From Rhodocyclales bacterium (GTDB taxonomy: Bacteria > Pseudomonadota > Gammaproteobacteria > Burkholderiales > Rhodocyclaceae): a stretch of 56,433 nucleotides of DNA. The notes below the pieces were generated by a model that saw only the letters and a list, made by a program, of their open reading frames with translations, did not search any database and was not told the origin of the DNA. Made by a program: the position numbers and the translations under genes. The DNA lies in NCBI GenBank assembly GCA_016192435.1, contig JACPUD010000055.1, forward strand, positions 1 to 56,433, in the 5' to 3' direction. Of the stretch, positions 47,863 to 56,137 are shown piece by piece. Position 1 is the stretch's first letter. Each line of letters starts with the position of its first letter.

Positions 47863-50565
47863 TCAGGCCTGAATCGGTGCGGGCTGCAGATCGAGCGTGC
47901 AGCGCACGATGCCGGCTTCTTCGGCGCGCCCGAAACTGAAGCCGAAGGCCTTGAGCAGGTTCAGCATCGGCTGGTTGTCGTACATCACGTCGCCGGTGAA
48001 GCTGCGGATGCCGCGCGCGGCGGAATAGTCGATCATCTTGCGCAGCAGGCCGGAGCCCAGACCCTGGCCCTTCAAGTCGGAGCGGATGATGATGGCGAAT
48101 TCGGCGACAGGGCTGTCCGGTGCGGCGACGGCGCGCACCACGCCGAGGGTTTCCGGCTTGCCGTCGGCGCCGGTGGCGCTGGCGATGAAGGCCATTTCGC
48201 GGTCGTAGTCGATCTGCGTCAGGCGGGCCATGTCGCGGCGCGGAAGCTCCTTGATGTAATGGAAGAAGCGGTAGACCAGGTCCTGCTCGCTCATCTGCGA
48301 GAGGAAGGCATAGTGGGCCGCCTCGTCTTCCGGGCGTATCGGGCGGAACAGCACCGGCCGCCCGTTGCGCAGCGTAGCCGCCTGTTCCAGCGCCTGCGGA
48401 TAGGGCTGGATCGCCAGGCGGTAGGGGTTGATCGGTGCCGCGGATAACTGGATGTGGGCATCGACCACGGTCACGCCCAAGTGGTCGGCGAACAGCGGAT
48501 TGATGTCGAGTTCGACGATCTGCGGCAAGTCGATCAGCAGTTGCGAGACCTTGGTCAGCACCAGGGCGATCGCCTCGCGATCCGCCGCCGGATAGCCGTG
48601 GTGGGTCTCGAGCAAGGCCGCGGCACGGCTGCGACGGATCAGGTCATGGGCCAGCGGCAGGTTCAGCGGCGGCAATCCCACCGACATGTCGCGGAAGACT
48701 TCCACGGCGCGTCCGCCTTCGCCGAAAATGATCAGCGGGCCGAACAGCGGATCGCTGGCGACGCCGACGATCAGTTGTCGCGCCTGGCCGCGCGGGACCA
48801 TGGCCTGGACGTTGAAACCACCGATCGTCACCTCGGGGCACATCAGGCGCGCCCGCTCGATCATGCCGCGGGCGGCGGCAGCCACCGCCTCGGCGGTTTC
48901 CAGGTTGAGCGCGACGCCGCCGATGTCCCACTTGCGGCGCAGGTCGCGCGACATCACGGTCAGGGCCACCGGCAGGCCGATGCGCTGCGCAAGCTGCGCC
49001 GCCTGCTGCGGATCCGCCGCCGGGTAGGTCGGCACGACGGCGATGCCGTAGGCGGAAAAGATGGCCTTCGATTCCGCCTCGGTGAGCCGGGTTCTGCCTT
49101 CTCCCAGCGCTCCGCCCACGATGCTGCGCGCGCCCTCGACGTCGGGGCTGAAGCTGCTGGGGATCGACGGCGGCACCTGCATCAGCAGCTCGCGCGCCAA
49201 ACGATGATTGTCGATGTGGAGAAAAGCCCGCGCCCCATGCCCCGGCGTGGCGAAGGTCGGAATGCCGGCGTCGACGAAGCGCATGCGTTCGGCGCCGACG
49301 CTCTCGTCACCGATCCAGCAGGTCAGCAGGTTGCAGGTGATGGATTGCGCGGCCTTGATCACCGTCTCGGCGATGTCGCGGCTATTGGTGAGCGCATTCG
49401 GCGTGTGCATCACGAGTATCGCGTTGGCCGCGTTTTCCTCGCAGAGCGCCTTGAGCACCGCCGCGTAGCGCTCGGCGCTGGCGTCCACGCGAATGTCGAT
49501 GGGATTGCGGCCGTCCCAGCTCGGCGGCAGGATGCGCCGCAGCCGCGCCACGGTCTGCTCGCTCAGCGCCGGCATCGCATAGCCGCCCAGATACAGGCTG
49601 TCCTCGGCCATGATGCCGCCGCCGCCGCCGTTGCTGATGGCCACCAGGCGGCTGCCGCTCATCGGCCGCGAACGCACCACGGTCTCCACGGCGCCGAACA
49701 GTTCGTCGAGATGCTCGACGCGCAGGATGCCGGCGCGGCGCAGCACCGCGTCGAACACGTCGTCGCTGCTGATCAGGTTCGGCATGTCGAGGAACAGCGG
49801 ATCGGCAACGGCCGGCAGGTGCGGCGCGCGGCCGGCCTTGATCGCCACCACCGGCTTGTTGCGCGCCGCCGCCCGCGCCGCCGCCATGAAGCTGCGCCGG
49901 TCGCGGATCGATTCGATGTAGAGCAGGATGGCCTGGGTATCCGGATCACTGGCGAGAAAATCGAGGACTTCGCCGAAGCCGATATCCAGCGCGTCGCCCA
50001 GCGAGACGAAGTGGGAGAAGCCGACCTTCTTCGGCAGCGCCCAGTCGAGCACCATGGTGCCGACGGCATCGGACTGCGAAACAAAACCGAGCTTGCCCGG
50101 CTGCACCCGCATCTGGGAAAAGGTGGCGTTGATTCCCGACTTCGGCACCACGATGCCCAGCGTACTGCCGCCCAGCAGGCGCACGCCCTGGCGCCGCGCG
50201 GCTTCGAGGATCACCTCGGCCAGCGGTCGCCCCCCGGCGTCGAGCGTGGTCGACAGATAGCCGGCCATGATGATCGCGGCGCGCGTGCCGCGACGGCCGA
50301 GATCGTCGATCAGGGCGGGAATCGTCGCCGCCGGCGTGCAGATGATCGCCAGGTCGGGCGTCTGCGGCAGGGCCGCAATCGTCGGGTAGGTCAGCACCCC
50401 GGCGACCGCCTCGCGCTTCGGGTTCACCGGCATGATGACGCCGCCGAATCCGCCGGCCAGCAGGTTGCGCATCAGCACGTTGCCGATCCGCTGCGGGCGC
50501 GCACTGGCGCCGATCACGGCAATGCTTTGCGGATTGAACAGGCTTTGCAGGAAATGGAAACTCAT
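47863..50565 (-). CDS. Pat-like protein: NDP-forming acyl-CoA synthetase fused to a GNAT acetyltransferase
   Basis: The 900-residue product contains a CoA-binding domain (LFNPQSIAVIGASARPQRIGNVLMRNLLAGGF), a succinyl-CoA ligase-like domain (GFVSQSDAVGTMVLDWA, LLYIESIRDRRSFMAAAR), an ATP-grasp part (about 480-700: LTEAESKAIFSAYGIAVVPT, VIFGEGGRAVEVFRD) and a C-terminal GNAT domain (about 730-890: LRNGRPVLFRPIRPEDEAAHYAFL, GQGLGSGLLRKMIDYSAARG). This is the plan of the protein lysine acetyltransferase Pat/YfiQ, which acetylates acetyl-CoA synthetase and other enzymes and usually has an inactive synthetase part. Whether the synthetase part is active here cannot be judged. It is convergent with the adenosyltransferase gene. 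Confidence 0.88.
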   Translation of the reverse strand: MSFHFLQSLFNPQSIAVIGASARPQRIGNVLMRNLLAGGFGGVIMPVNPKREAVAGVLTYPTIAALPQTPDLAIICTPAATIPALIDDLGRRGTRAAIIMAGYLSTTLDAGGRPLAEVILEAARRQGVRLLGGSTLGIVVPKSGINATFSQMRVQPGKLGFVSQSDAVGTMVLDWALPKKVGFSHFVSLGDALDIGFGEVLDFLASDPDTQAILLYIESIRDRRSFMAAARAAARNKPVVAIKAGRAPHLPAVADPLFLDMPNLISSDDVFDAVLRRAGILRVEHLDELFGAVETVVRSRPMSGSRLVAISNGGGGGIMAEDSLYLGGYAMPALSEQTVARLRRILPPSWDGRNPIDIRVDASAERYAAVLKALCEENAANAILVMHTPNALTNSRDIAETVIKAAQSITCNLLTCWIGDESVGAERMRFVDAGIPTFATPGHGARAFLHIDNHRLARELLMQVPPSIPSSFSPDVEGARSIVGGALGEGRTRLTEAESKAIFSAYGIAVVPTYPAADPQQAAQLAQRIGLPVALTVMSRDLRRKWDIGGVALNLETAEAVAAAARGMIERARLMCPEVTIGGFNVQAMVPRGQARQLIVGVASDPLFGPLIIFGEGGRAVEVFRDMSVGLPPLNLPLAHDLIRRSRAAALLETHHGYPAADREAIALVLTKVSQLLIDLPQIVELDINPLFADHLGVTVVDAHIQLSAAPINPYRLAIQPYPQALEQAATLRNGRPVLFRPIRPEDEAAHYAFLSQMSEQDLVYRFFHYIKELPRRDMARLTQIDYDREMAFIASATGADGKPETLGVVRAVAAPDSPVAEFAIIIRSDLKGQGLGSGLLRKMIDYSAARGIRSFTGDVMYDNQPMLNLLKAFGFSFGRAEEAGIVRCTLDLQPAPIQA

Positions 50566-50755
50566 GGCGAGACCATCATGACGGATTGGGAATGGGCCAC
50601 CGGCGCCGGAGCGTACATGCTACGTCATCGTACCCGCTCGCCTTGCCATGCAGCGTCCGCAAGCGGCAAATAGTGGCGCCTGGGCCGCGGCGGCCACCGC
50701 CCTCCGGCGAGCTAAAGCCTACTTTTTAGTATGGTTTTAAGTTTATGTTTTATAA

Positions 50756-50797
50756 CTGATTTACATCAATTTCTCGGCGCTGTGAAAGATGCATAGT
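50756..50797 (+). promoter_or_regulatory. FNR/ANR-type site and -10 upstream of the DUF2249 gene
   Basis: CTGAT-TTAC-ATCAA (50756-50769) matches the FNR consensus TTGAT-N4-ATCAA in nine of ten positions. CATAGT at 50792-50797 is a suitable -10. With a start near 50804 the box centre would be at about -41.5, the position of class II FNR activation. The next gene starts at 50828. Confidence 0.65.
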
Positions 50798-50827
50798 GGG
50801 CTCACCCTAACCCACAGGTACAACGTC

Positions 50828-51079
50828 ATGCATGTTCATCTCTCCCCCGATTCGATCTATCCCTTCGACGCCCGCGGCATCGCCAAGCGTTTTCGCCATG
50901 CCGCGATTTTCGGTGCGCTCGACGCGCTGCGCGCCGGCGAAACCATGCGTTTCGTCAACGACCACGATCCGCTGCCGCTGCTCGATCAGTTGGTGCAGCG
51001 CTATGGCGATGCGGTGGAAATCACCTACCGCCAGCGCGAGCCGGGCAACATCGTGATCGACTTCATCAAGAAGCAATAG
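50828..51079 (+). CDS. DUF2249-domain small protein
   Basis: The 83-residue product reads ARGIAKRFRHAAIFGALDALRAGETMRFVNDHDPLPLLDQLVQRYGDAVEITY, the DUF2249 core (RRRHxxIxxxxxxLxxGExxxFVNDHDPxPLxxQL). Such small proteins occur beside nitrite, nitrate and NO respiration genes and hemerythrin-like proteins. The biochemical function is not established. The ATG at 50828 lies about 24 bases after the predicted FNR-driven transcription start. The stop is four bases before the next gene, so the two form a small anaerobically induced unit. A longer frame from 50789 would overlap the promoter and was rejected. Confidence 0.85.
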   Translation: MHVHLSPDSIYPFDARGIAKRFRHAAIFGALDALRAGETMRFVNDHDPLPLLDQLVQRYGDAVEITYRQREPGNIVIDFIKKQ

Positions 51080-51083
51080 GACG

Positions 51084-51701
51084 GTGCAGACGCCGGCCTT
51101 CTACGCTCAGGTACGCCGCCTGAGCGTGTATGACCCGCTCGCCGAGTTCCTCGGCGCGGCGGAAAATGGCCGCATCGAATACGCTTACCTCGATGCGGTC
51201 AAGCTGGCCGGCCACTCCTGCCCCACGGTGGCCTCCGCCTACTGGATGACCTTGAAGGCGCTGACCAGCCTGTACCCCGACTCATTGCCGGGGCGCGGCG
51301 GAATTCGCGTCGAGTTTCGCCAGGATCAGTTGTCGGGCGTCACGGGCGTCATGGCCAATGTCGTCACCCTGCTCACCGGCGCCACCCATGACACCGGCTT
51401 CAAGGGCCTCGGCGGACGTTTCGACCGGCGCCGGCTGCTGTATTTCTCGGCCGAGGTCAGGGAGGAAATCCGCTTTACCCGCATCGATACCGGCCAGGCC
51501 GTCGACATCGCGGCGCGCCTGCAGTCGGTGCCCTTCGCGCCGCAAACCATGGCGCTGATGCAGAAGTGCCTCGACGGCAGCGCCACACCGGAAGAAACCG
51601 CCGAATTCCGCGAATGCTGGCAGGCACGGGTGCGCACGCTGCTGCTGGAGCATGGCGACGATCCCGAGGTGTTTGTGCTGCGCCCGGTGAGCGAACCGTA
51701 G
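51084..51701 (+). CDS. FmdE-like domain protein downstream of the DUF2249 gene
   Basis: The 205-residue product starts with GTG (51084), four bases after the DUF2249 stop. The text YLDAVKLAGHSCPTVASAYWMTLKALTSLYPD has the H-x-C-P placement of the FmdE family, and GGIRVEFRQDQLSGVTGVMANVVTLLTGATHDTGFKGLGGRFDRRRLLYF continues its core. Family members lie next to molybdopterin or NO-related genes, but their function is unclear. The stop codon lies inside the first unit of the 13-bp tandem repeat that follows, so the C-terminus may have been trimmed or extended by repeat expansion. The family name is a by-eye match and should be treated as tentative. Confidence 0.55.
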   Translation: MQTPAFYAQVRRLSVYDPLAEFLGAAENGRIEYAYLDAVKLAGHSCPTVASAYWMTLKALTSLYPDSLPGRGGIRVEFRQDQLSGVTGVMANVVTLLTGATHDTGFKGLGGRFDRRRLLYFSAEVREEIRFTRIDTGQAVDIAARLQSVPFAPQTMALMQKCLDGSATPEETAEFRECWQARVRTLLLEHGDDPEVFVLRPVSEP

Positions 51702-51946
51702 GGCGAACCCGTAGGGCGAACCCGTGGGGCGGACCCGTGGGGCGGACCCGTGGGGCGGACCCGTGGGGCGGGCTGTAGGGCGGACTTCAGTCCGCCATCC
51801 ACCTCTGGCCGACTGAAGTCGGCCCTACACCGCCATCCACCCCTGGCCGACTGAAGTCGGCCCTACACCGCCATCCACCCTTGGCCGACTGAAGTCGGCC
51901 CTACTCGGCCCTACTCGGCCCTACTCGGCCCCACATCGCCATCCAG
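51696..51946. repeat. Tandem repeat block: six 13-bp units, three 38-bp units and three 10-bp units
   Basis: The sub-arrays are as follows. Unit one is CCGTGGGGCGGAC, six copies at 51696-51773, the first two being CCGTAGGGCGAAC. Unit two is 38 bp, about three copies from 51793, each holding the inverted pair GGCCGACTGAAGTCGGCC. Unit three is TCGGCCCTAC, three copies near 51906-51935. The palindromes GACTTCAGTC and GACTGAAGTC suggest stem-loops. The GTAGGGCGGACTTCAGTCCGCC type is a widely dispersed intergenic repeat in Proteobacteria (general knowledge). Confidence 0.7.
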
Positions 51947-52477
51947 CTAGCGGATGCGCGAGCGCCGGGCTTCCATGCAATCCATGAGTTGGGCACTGAC
52001 GCTGCGCAGCCGCTGGTTGAGCAGCATCAGCAGTTCCATCATCAGCTTGACGCCGATGCGCGGCTCTTCGGCGATGATGCGCGACAGGCTTTCGCGATCG
52101 AGCACCGCGACTTCGACCGTGTCGAGCGCGACGCAACTGGCGAAGCGCGGCTCGCCGTCGATCAGCGACATCTCGCCCAGCGTCTTGCCTGGACCGGCGG
52201 TGCCCATGATCTGCGCCAGGCCGCGCACGTCCTTCTTGACGATCTCGACGCTGCCGTCGAGCAGCAGCAGCATGAAGTCGCCGTTGTCGCCCTCGCGGAT
52301 GATCTCGGTGCCCAGCGGCGCGCGGTAACAGCGCATGTAGCGGGCGAGGCCTTCCAGCTCATCCGGCTCGAAGTCCTCGAACAACTGGATGACCTCGATG
52401 ATCTCGCGGATGCGGCCGACGAAGGGCACGGCATCGCCGAGATACTCGACATTCGGGATTTGGTCGATCGCGCTCAT
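51947..52477 (-). CDS. Cyclic-nucleotide-binding domain protein without DNA-binding domain
   Basis: The 176-residue product has a CRP-type beta-roll (about 28-150): LFEDFEPDELEGLARYMRCYRAPLGTEIIREGDNGDFMLLLLDGSVEIVKKD, then PGKTLGEMSLIDGEPRFASCVALDTVEVAVLDRESL. The phosphate-binding-cassette text GEMSLIDGEPRFAS is close to the cNMP-binding signature (GE-x-xL-x6-R-x-A), with Arg retained. A C-terminal helix follows (LMMELLMLLNQRLRSVSAQLMDC), but there is no helix-turn-helix. It probably binds a cyclic nucleotide or acts as a dimeric regulator of a partner. It is two bases after the UbiA-type gene, so the two are co-transcribed. Confidence 0.82.
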   Translation of the reverse strand: MSAIDQIPNVEYLGDAVPFVGRIREIIEVIQLFEDFEPDELEGLARYMRCYRAPLGTEIIREGDNGDFMLLLLDGSVEIVKKDVRGLAQIMGTAGPGKTLGEMSLIDGEPRFASCVALDTVEVAVLDRESLSRIIAEEPRIGVKLMMELLMLLNQRLRSVSAQLMDCMEARRSRIR

Positions 52478-52479
52478 GG

Positions 52480-53370
52480 TTATGGCATTGTAACTCCGCC
52501 CAGCAGCGCCAGCACCAGCAGCAGCCAGCCCGCCGTGGCCGCCAGCAGGTGCGGGTCGGAGAGCAGGTCCTGCGCCGGATCGCCGCCGCCGCCGCGGGTA
52601 TGCAGGCGCCACAGGTAGCGCAGCATGCCGTAGAGCACGAAGGGCACGGTCGCGATCAGGCCGCGCGTGCCGTGCAGGGCGACGGTTTCCGCGCTGACGG
52701 TATACAGCGCGTAGGAAATCACCGTGCCGGCCGCTGCGATGCCGATGAACTGATCCAGCATCGGCGCCGTGTAGTGTTCCAGCACGCGGCGGTGGCCGGC
52801 GCTTTCCTCCAGCAGCGCCTTGAGTTCGGCGCGGCGCTTGGCGAAGCCGAGGAACAGCGTCAGCATCAGGCCGCACAACAGCAGCCATTGCGAAGGCGCG
52901 ATATCGAGGCCCAGGGTGCCGGCCAGGATGCGCAGCATGAAACCCGACGCGATGATGAATACGTCGAGGATCACGACGTGCTTGAGGCGGTAGCTGTAGG
53001 CGATGTTGAGCACGACGTAGGCGAGGAAGATCCAGGGCGCGGAACCGGCCCAGAGCCAGGCGATGCCGCCGCCTGCCAGCAGCAGCGCGGCGGCCAGAAC
53101 GACGGCGGCGGCCACGCTGACGGTGCCCGCCGCCAGCGGCCGGGCCTTCTTTTTCGGATGTAGCCGATCCTGCTCGCGGTCGATCAGGTCGTTCATCACA
53201 TACACGGCCGAGGCCAGCAGGCAGAACGCGGCGAAGGCGGCCAGCGCCTGCCCGAGCTTGACCGGATCGGTCCAGGCATGGCCGAACAGCAGGCCGACGA
53301 AGACGAAGCCATTCTTCAGCCACTGGTGGGGCCGCAGCAAACGCAGCAGCGCCGGAATCAGCGGCGACAT
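52480..53370 (-). CDS. UbiA-family prenyltransferase (decaprenyl-phosphate phosphoribosyltransferase-like)
   Basis: The 296-residue product has about nine helices and the UbiA motifs: NDLIDREQDRLHPKKKARPLAAG (first Asp-rich motif NDxxDxxxD) and a second Asp-containing site near FLGFAKRRAELKALLEESAG. The HPKKKARPLAAG text and lack of a quinone-biosynthesis setting fit the decaprenyl-phosphate phosphoribosyltransferase branch, which attaches ribose phosphate to a polyprenyl carrier for surface glycan building. It overlaps the GT39-like gene by 13 bases, which suits a polyprenyl-linked sugar pathway. The start was chosen at 53370 (GGTGGAAGC before the ATG); the frame opens to 53397. The exact substrate is not certain. 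Confidence 0.8.
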   Translation of the reverse strand: MSPLIPALLRLLRPHQWLKNGFVFVGLLFGHAWTDPVKLGQALAAFAAFCLLASAVYVMNDLIDREQDRLHPKKKARPLAAGTVSVAAAVVLAAALLLAGGGIAWLWAGSAPWIFLAYVVLNIAYSYRLKHVVILDVFIIASGFMLRILAGTLGLDIAPSQWLLLCGLMLTLFLGFAKRRAELKALLEESAGHRRVLEHYTAPMLDQFIGIAAAGTVISYALYTVSAETVALHGTRGLIATVPFVLYGMLRYLWRLHTRGGGGDPAQDLLSDPHLLAATAGWLLLVLALLGGVTMP

Positions 53371-54878
53371 GCTTCCACCGCAAAGTATCGATCGCACATA
53401 TAGCAGGCAGTTTGCGGCAGCCAGGCCGGAATCGCATAGTACTTTTGCCGCACCTTCGCCAGCACGCCTTCGCGGTAGGCCGCATAGTCGAAGCCCACGG
53501 CCTTGACGCGCCAGAAACGCGCGCCGCGGATCTCGAAGCTGTCGCTGCTGACCTCGCGGAAATACTTGCGGTAGTCATCGAGATTCGGCGCCGATTTCCT
53601 CAGGATCAGAAAATTGCGGCCCGCCAGCGCACGGAAATCCGTCACCAGATCGTCGTGACGCGCATGGCTCGACGCCTCGCCGAAGACCACCACGTACTGG
53701 CGCAGGTTGTAGCCCAGGGTCACGGCATTCGAATAGCCGTCCATCGCCAGCACCCAGTCCTGCCGGTACGGTTCCAGTTCACGCGCCAGCGCCTGGTGCT
53801 CGAAAGTCAGCACGATGCCGTCATAGAGGCGGGTCTTCTGCCAGGTTTCCAGCGGCACGCGCGAAACGACCAGGATCGCCGCGATGTGGAACGTGGCGAA
53901 GCCGACGAAGAACAGCCCGAGCCGCCGCAAGCTGGCCGGCGCCAGGCGCAGCGTGAGCCAGATCAGGGCGAAGGGGACGAAGGACAGCAGCCAGTGCAAA
54001 CCGATTTGCTTGACCAGGGCGAGCAAGGCGAACAGCAGGAAGGGCAGCCAGGCCAGGGTCGTCAGCGCCGGGATGGCCAAAGAGTTGGCGCTGGCGACAC
54101 GGCGCCCGTCGTCGCGCAAGCGCCAGGCCAGCCAGAGCACCGGCGGCCCCAGCACATAAATCAGCGTCAGGGCATAGAGCAGCGGCGTCTTGATCGACCA
54201 GCCGGCATCGCCGTGGCGATTGACGAAGTTGAACATGTAGTTCGGCCAGCAGTTGGCGCTGTTCCACCAGGCCATCAGCGCCAGCGCCGGCAGCGTGCAG
54301 GCGTAGGCGATGGCCAGTCCCGCCCAGGCGCCGGGCGTGCGCCTGCGCAGCACGTCGACCAGATAGGCGAAGCCGAGAATCGCCGCGAAGTACTTGGAGA
54401 GTACGGCACCGGCCAACAACAGGCCGGCGGCCAGATACCACCTTGGCGCGTCGTCCTGCGACGCACGAACCCAGGCCAGACCGGAGAGCACGCTGCAATA
54501 GATCAGCGGCGTGTCGGTGGTGATGAACACATTCCAGACATTCACCGGCGCCAGCAGCACCAGCGTCGCCGCCCACAGCCTGCGTTCCTCTCCCAGCCCG
54601 GCGGCGACCAGTCGCGGCAGCGCCCAATACACCGCGAGGGCGAGCAGCGCCGGCTGCAGGATCACCGGCAGGCGCAGCCACCATTCGGCGTCGCCGAACT
54701 GCAGCAAGGCGGCGAGCCACCAGCCGATCAGCGGCGGATGGTCGTAAAAGCCCCAATCCGGCTTCCAGCCCCACCAGATGAAATAGGCCTCGTCGCCGCT
54801 GATCGGAAACGCCGCCGCCAGCCAGAAGCGGAAGGCCAGCGTGAGGACCAGCAGCGCGGCGAACAGGCGGCCGGTCAT
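53358..54878 (-). CDS. GT39-type polyprenyl-sugar glycosyltransferase (ArnT/PMT-like)
   Basis: The 506-residue product starts with helix one (LFAALLVLTLAFRFWLAAAFPISGDEAYFIWWG) holding the Asp-Glu pair of GT39/GT83 enzymes that take sugars from polyprenyl phosphate. About eleven more helices follow, then a soluble C-terminal domain (about 400-506: AMDGYSNAVTLGYNLRQYVVVFGE). Asn and Asp residues in NVFITTDTPLI match family loops. It probably transfers a sugar to lipid A, protein or glycan in the periplasm. Copy 6 of the 21-bp element lies inside it (encoding RRVASAN in a loop between helices). It begins seven bases after the DAHP synthase stop. Confidence 0.8.
   Translation of the reverse strand: MTGRLFAALLVLTLAFRFWLAAAFPISGDEAYFIWWGWKPDWGFYDHPPLIGWWLAALLQFGDAEWWLRLPVILQPALLALAVYWALPRLVAAGLGEERRLWAATLVLLAPVNVWNVFITTDTPLIYCSVLSGLAWVRASQDDAPRWYLAAGLLLAGAVLSKYFAAILGFAYLVDVLRRRTPGAWAGLAIAYACTLPALALMAWWNSANCWPNYMFNFVNRHGDAGWSIKTPLLYALTLIYVLGPPVLWLAWRLRDDGRRVASANSLAIPALTTLAWLPFLLFALLALVKQIGLHWLLSFVPFALIWLTLRLAPASLRRLGLFFVGFATFHIAAILVVSRVPLETWQKTRLYDGIVLTFEHQALARELEPYRQDWVLAMDGYSNAVTLGYNLRQYVVVFGEASSHARHDDLVTDFRALAGRNFLILRKSAPNLDDYRKYFREVSSDSFEIRGARFWRVKAVGFDYAAYREGVLAKVRQKYYAIPAWLPQTACYMCDRYFAVEACRR
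54084..54104 (-). repeat. Dispersed 21-bp element, copy 6 (inside the GT39-like gene)
   Basis: On the gene strand it reads CGCCGTGTCGCCAGCGCCAAC and encodes RRVASAN in frame, the same peptide as copy 1 in pilW. It falls in a loop between predicted membrane helices. Confidence 0.6.
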
Positions 54879-54885
54879 GGCGCGC

Positions 54886-55953
54886 TTACTTTTCGGCCAG
54901 GGCTACGCGGCGCGCCTTGACCGCGTTGGCGAGGATCTCCAGCGCCACCAGCGTGTCATCCCAGCCGAGACAGGCATCGGTGACCGAAACGCCGTATTCG
55001 AGCGGCTTGCCCGGGCTCAGGTCCTGGCGGCCTTCCTTGAGATGCGATTCGATCATGACGCCGAAGATACGGTCTTCGCCGGCCGCCATCTGCGCCGCAA
55101 TGTCGCGCGCGACGTCGATCTGGCGCTTGAACTGCTTGCTGCTGTTGGCATGCGAGAAATCGACCATGACGCGCGCGGCAAGGCCGGCCTTGCCCAGTTC
55201 GATGCATGCCGCATCGACCGCGGCGGCATCGTAGTTCGGCGCCTTGCCGCCGCGCAGGATGACGTGGCAATCCTCGTTGCCGTTGGTCGAGACGATGGCC
55301 GAGTGGCCGGCCTTGGTCACCGAAAGGAAATGGTGCGGGCTGGCCGCGGCCTTGATCGCATCGACGGCGATGCGGATGTTGCCGTCGGTGCCGTTCTTGA
55401 ACCCGACCGGACACGAGAGGCCCGAGGCCAGTTCGCGATGCACCTGCGATTCCGTGGTGCGGGCGCCGATCGCGCCCCAGCTGATGAGGTCGGCCGTATA
55501 TTGCGGCGTGATGGTGTCGAGGAACTCGGTACCGCAGGGCAGGCCCAGTTCGTTGATCTCCCACAAGAGCTTGCGCGCCAGGCGCAGGCCGTCGTTGATA
55601 CGGAAGCTGCCGTCCATGCGCGGGTCGTTGATCAGGCCCTTCCAGCCGACCGTGGTGCGCGGCTTCTCGAAATACACCCGCATCACGATCACCAGGTCGT
55701 CGGCCAGGCGATCCATTTCCTGCCGCAGCCGGCGCGCGTATTCCATCGCCGCTTCGTAGTCGTGGATCGAACAGGGGCCGACGACGACGACCAGCCGGCC
55801 GTCGGCGCCGTGCAGCACGCGATGCACGGCCTGGCGCGCCTGGTAGGTGGTCTCGGCCGCGGCATCGGTGGTGGGAAACTCGCGCAGGATGTGGCCGGGA
55901 GGCGAGAGTTCCTTGATCTCGCGGATGCGTACGTCGTCGGTTATATGCTTCAT
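54886..55953 (-). CDS. aroG: 3-deoxy-7-phosphoheptulonate (DAHP) synthase, class I
   Basis: The 355-residue product covers the whole AroF/G/H fold: VVVVGPCSIHDYEAAMEYA (PEP/metal Cys in GPCSIHD), MRVYFEKPRTTVGWKGLINDP, WGAIGARTTESQVHRELASGLSCPVGFKNGTDG, and GVMIESHLKEGRQD with metal-binding Glu and His. It condenses PEP and erythrose 4-phosphate, the first step of aromatic amino-acid synthesis. The length matches the feedback-inhibited isozymes. It lies seven bases upstream of the GT39-like gene on the same strand, which may be fortuitous co-transcription. The start is ATG 55953. Confidence 0.95.
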   Translation of the reverse strand: MKHITDDVRIREIKELSPPGHILREFPTTDAAAETTYQARQAVHRVLHGADGRLVVVVGPCSIHDYEAAMEYARRLRQEMDRLADDLVIVMRVYFEKPRTTVGWKGLINDPRMDGSFRINDGLRLARKLLWEINELGLPCGTEFLDTITPQYTADLISWGAIGARTTESQVHRELASGLSCPVGFKNGTDGNIRIAVDAIKAAASPHHFLSVTKAGHSAIVSTNGNEDCHVILRGGKAPNYDAAAVDAACIELGKAGLAARVMVDFSHANSSKQFKRQIDVARDIAAQMAAGEDRIFGVMIESHLKEGRQDLSPGKPLEYGVSVTDACLGWDDTLVALEILANAVKARRVALAEK

Positions 55954-56137
55954 GCTTTGGCCTGGATGCGGGCAAAAATGCAATTCTACCGGAGGAGCCC
56001 GCCACGCCCGGCCCGCGGGGAACAACAATCCATGCCGCGCCAACGGCCGTTGTGGCGCAACCCGGCATGCACCCGGCCCAATTCGCCAAGCGCGCACGAC
56101 AGGGGTATGCTTTCGCCGTAACAAAGGGAGGTGAACC

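Noticed and set aside
48454-50673. 739-residue plus-strand open frame opposite the Pat-like gene
   Set aside because: Arg/His/Gln-rich antisense shadow; the opposite strand encodes recognisable CoA-binding and GNAT domains.
51793-51906. Direct repeats considered as a CRISPR array
   Set aside because: The 38-bp units are contiguous with no unique spacers and no cas genes are near.
2641-54104. The 21-bp element considered as a DNA uptake sequence, given the FimT proteins
   Set aside because: Six copies in 56 kb is far below the density of known uptake sequences, and gene-relative polarity does not fit; kept only as an unexplained repeat.
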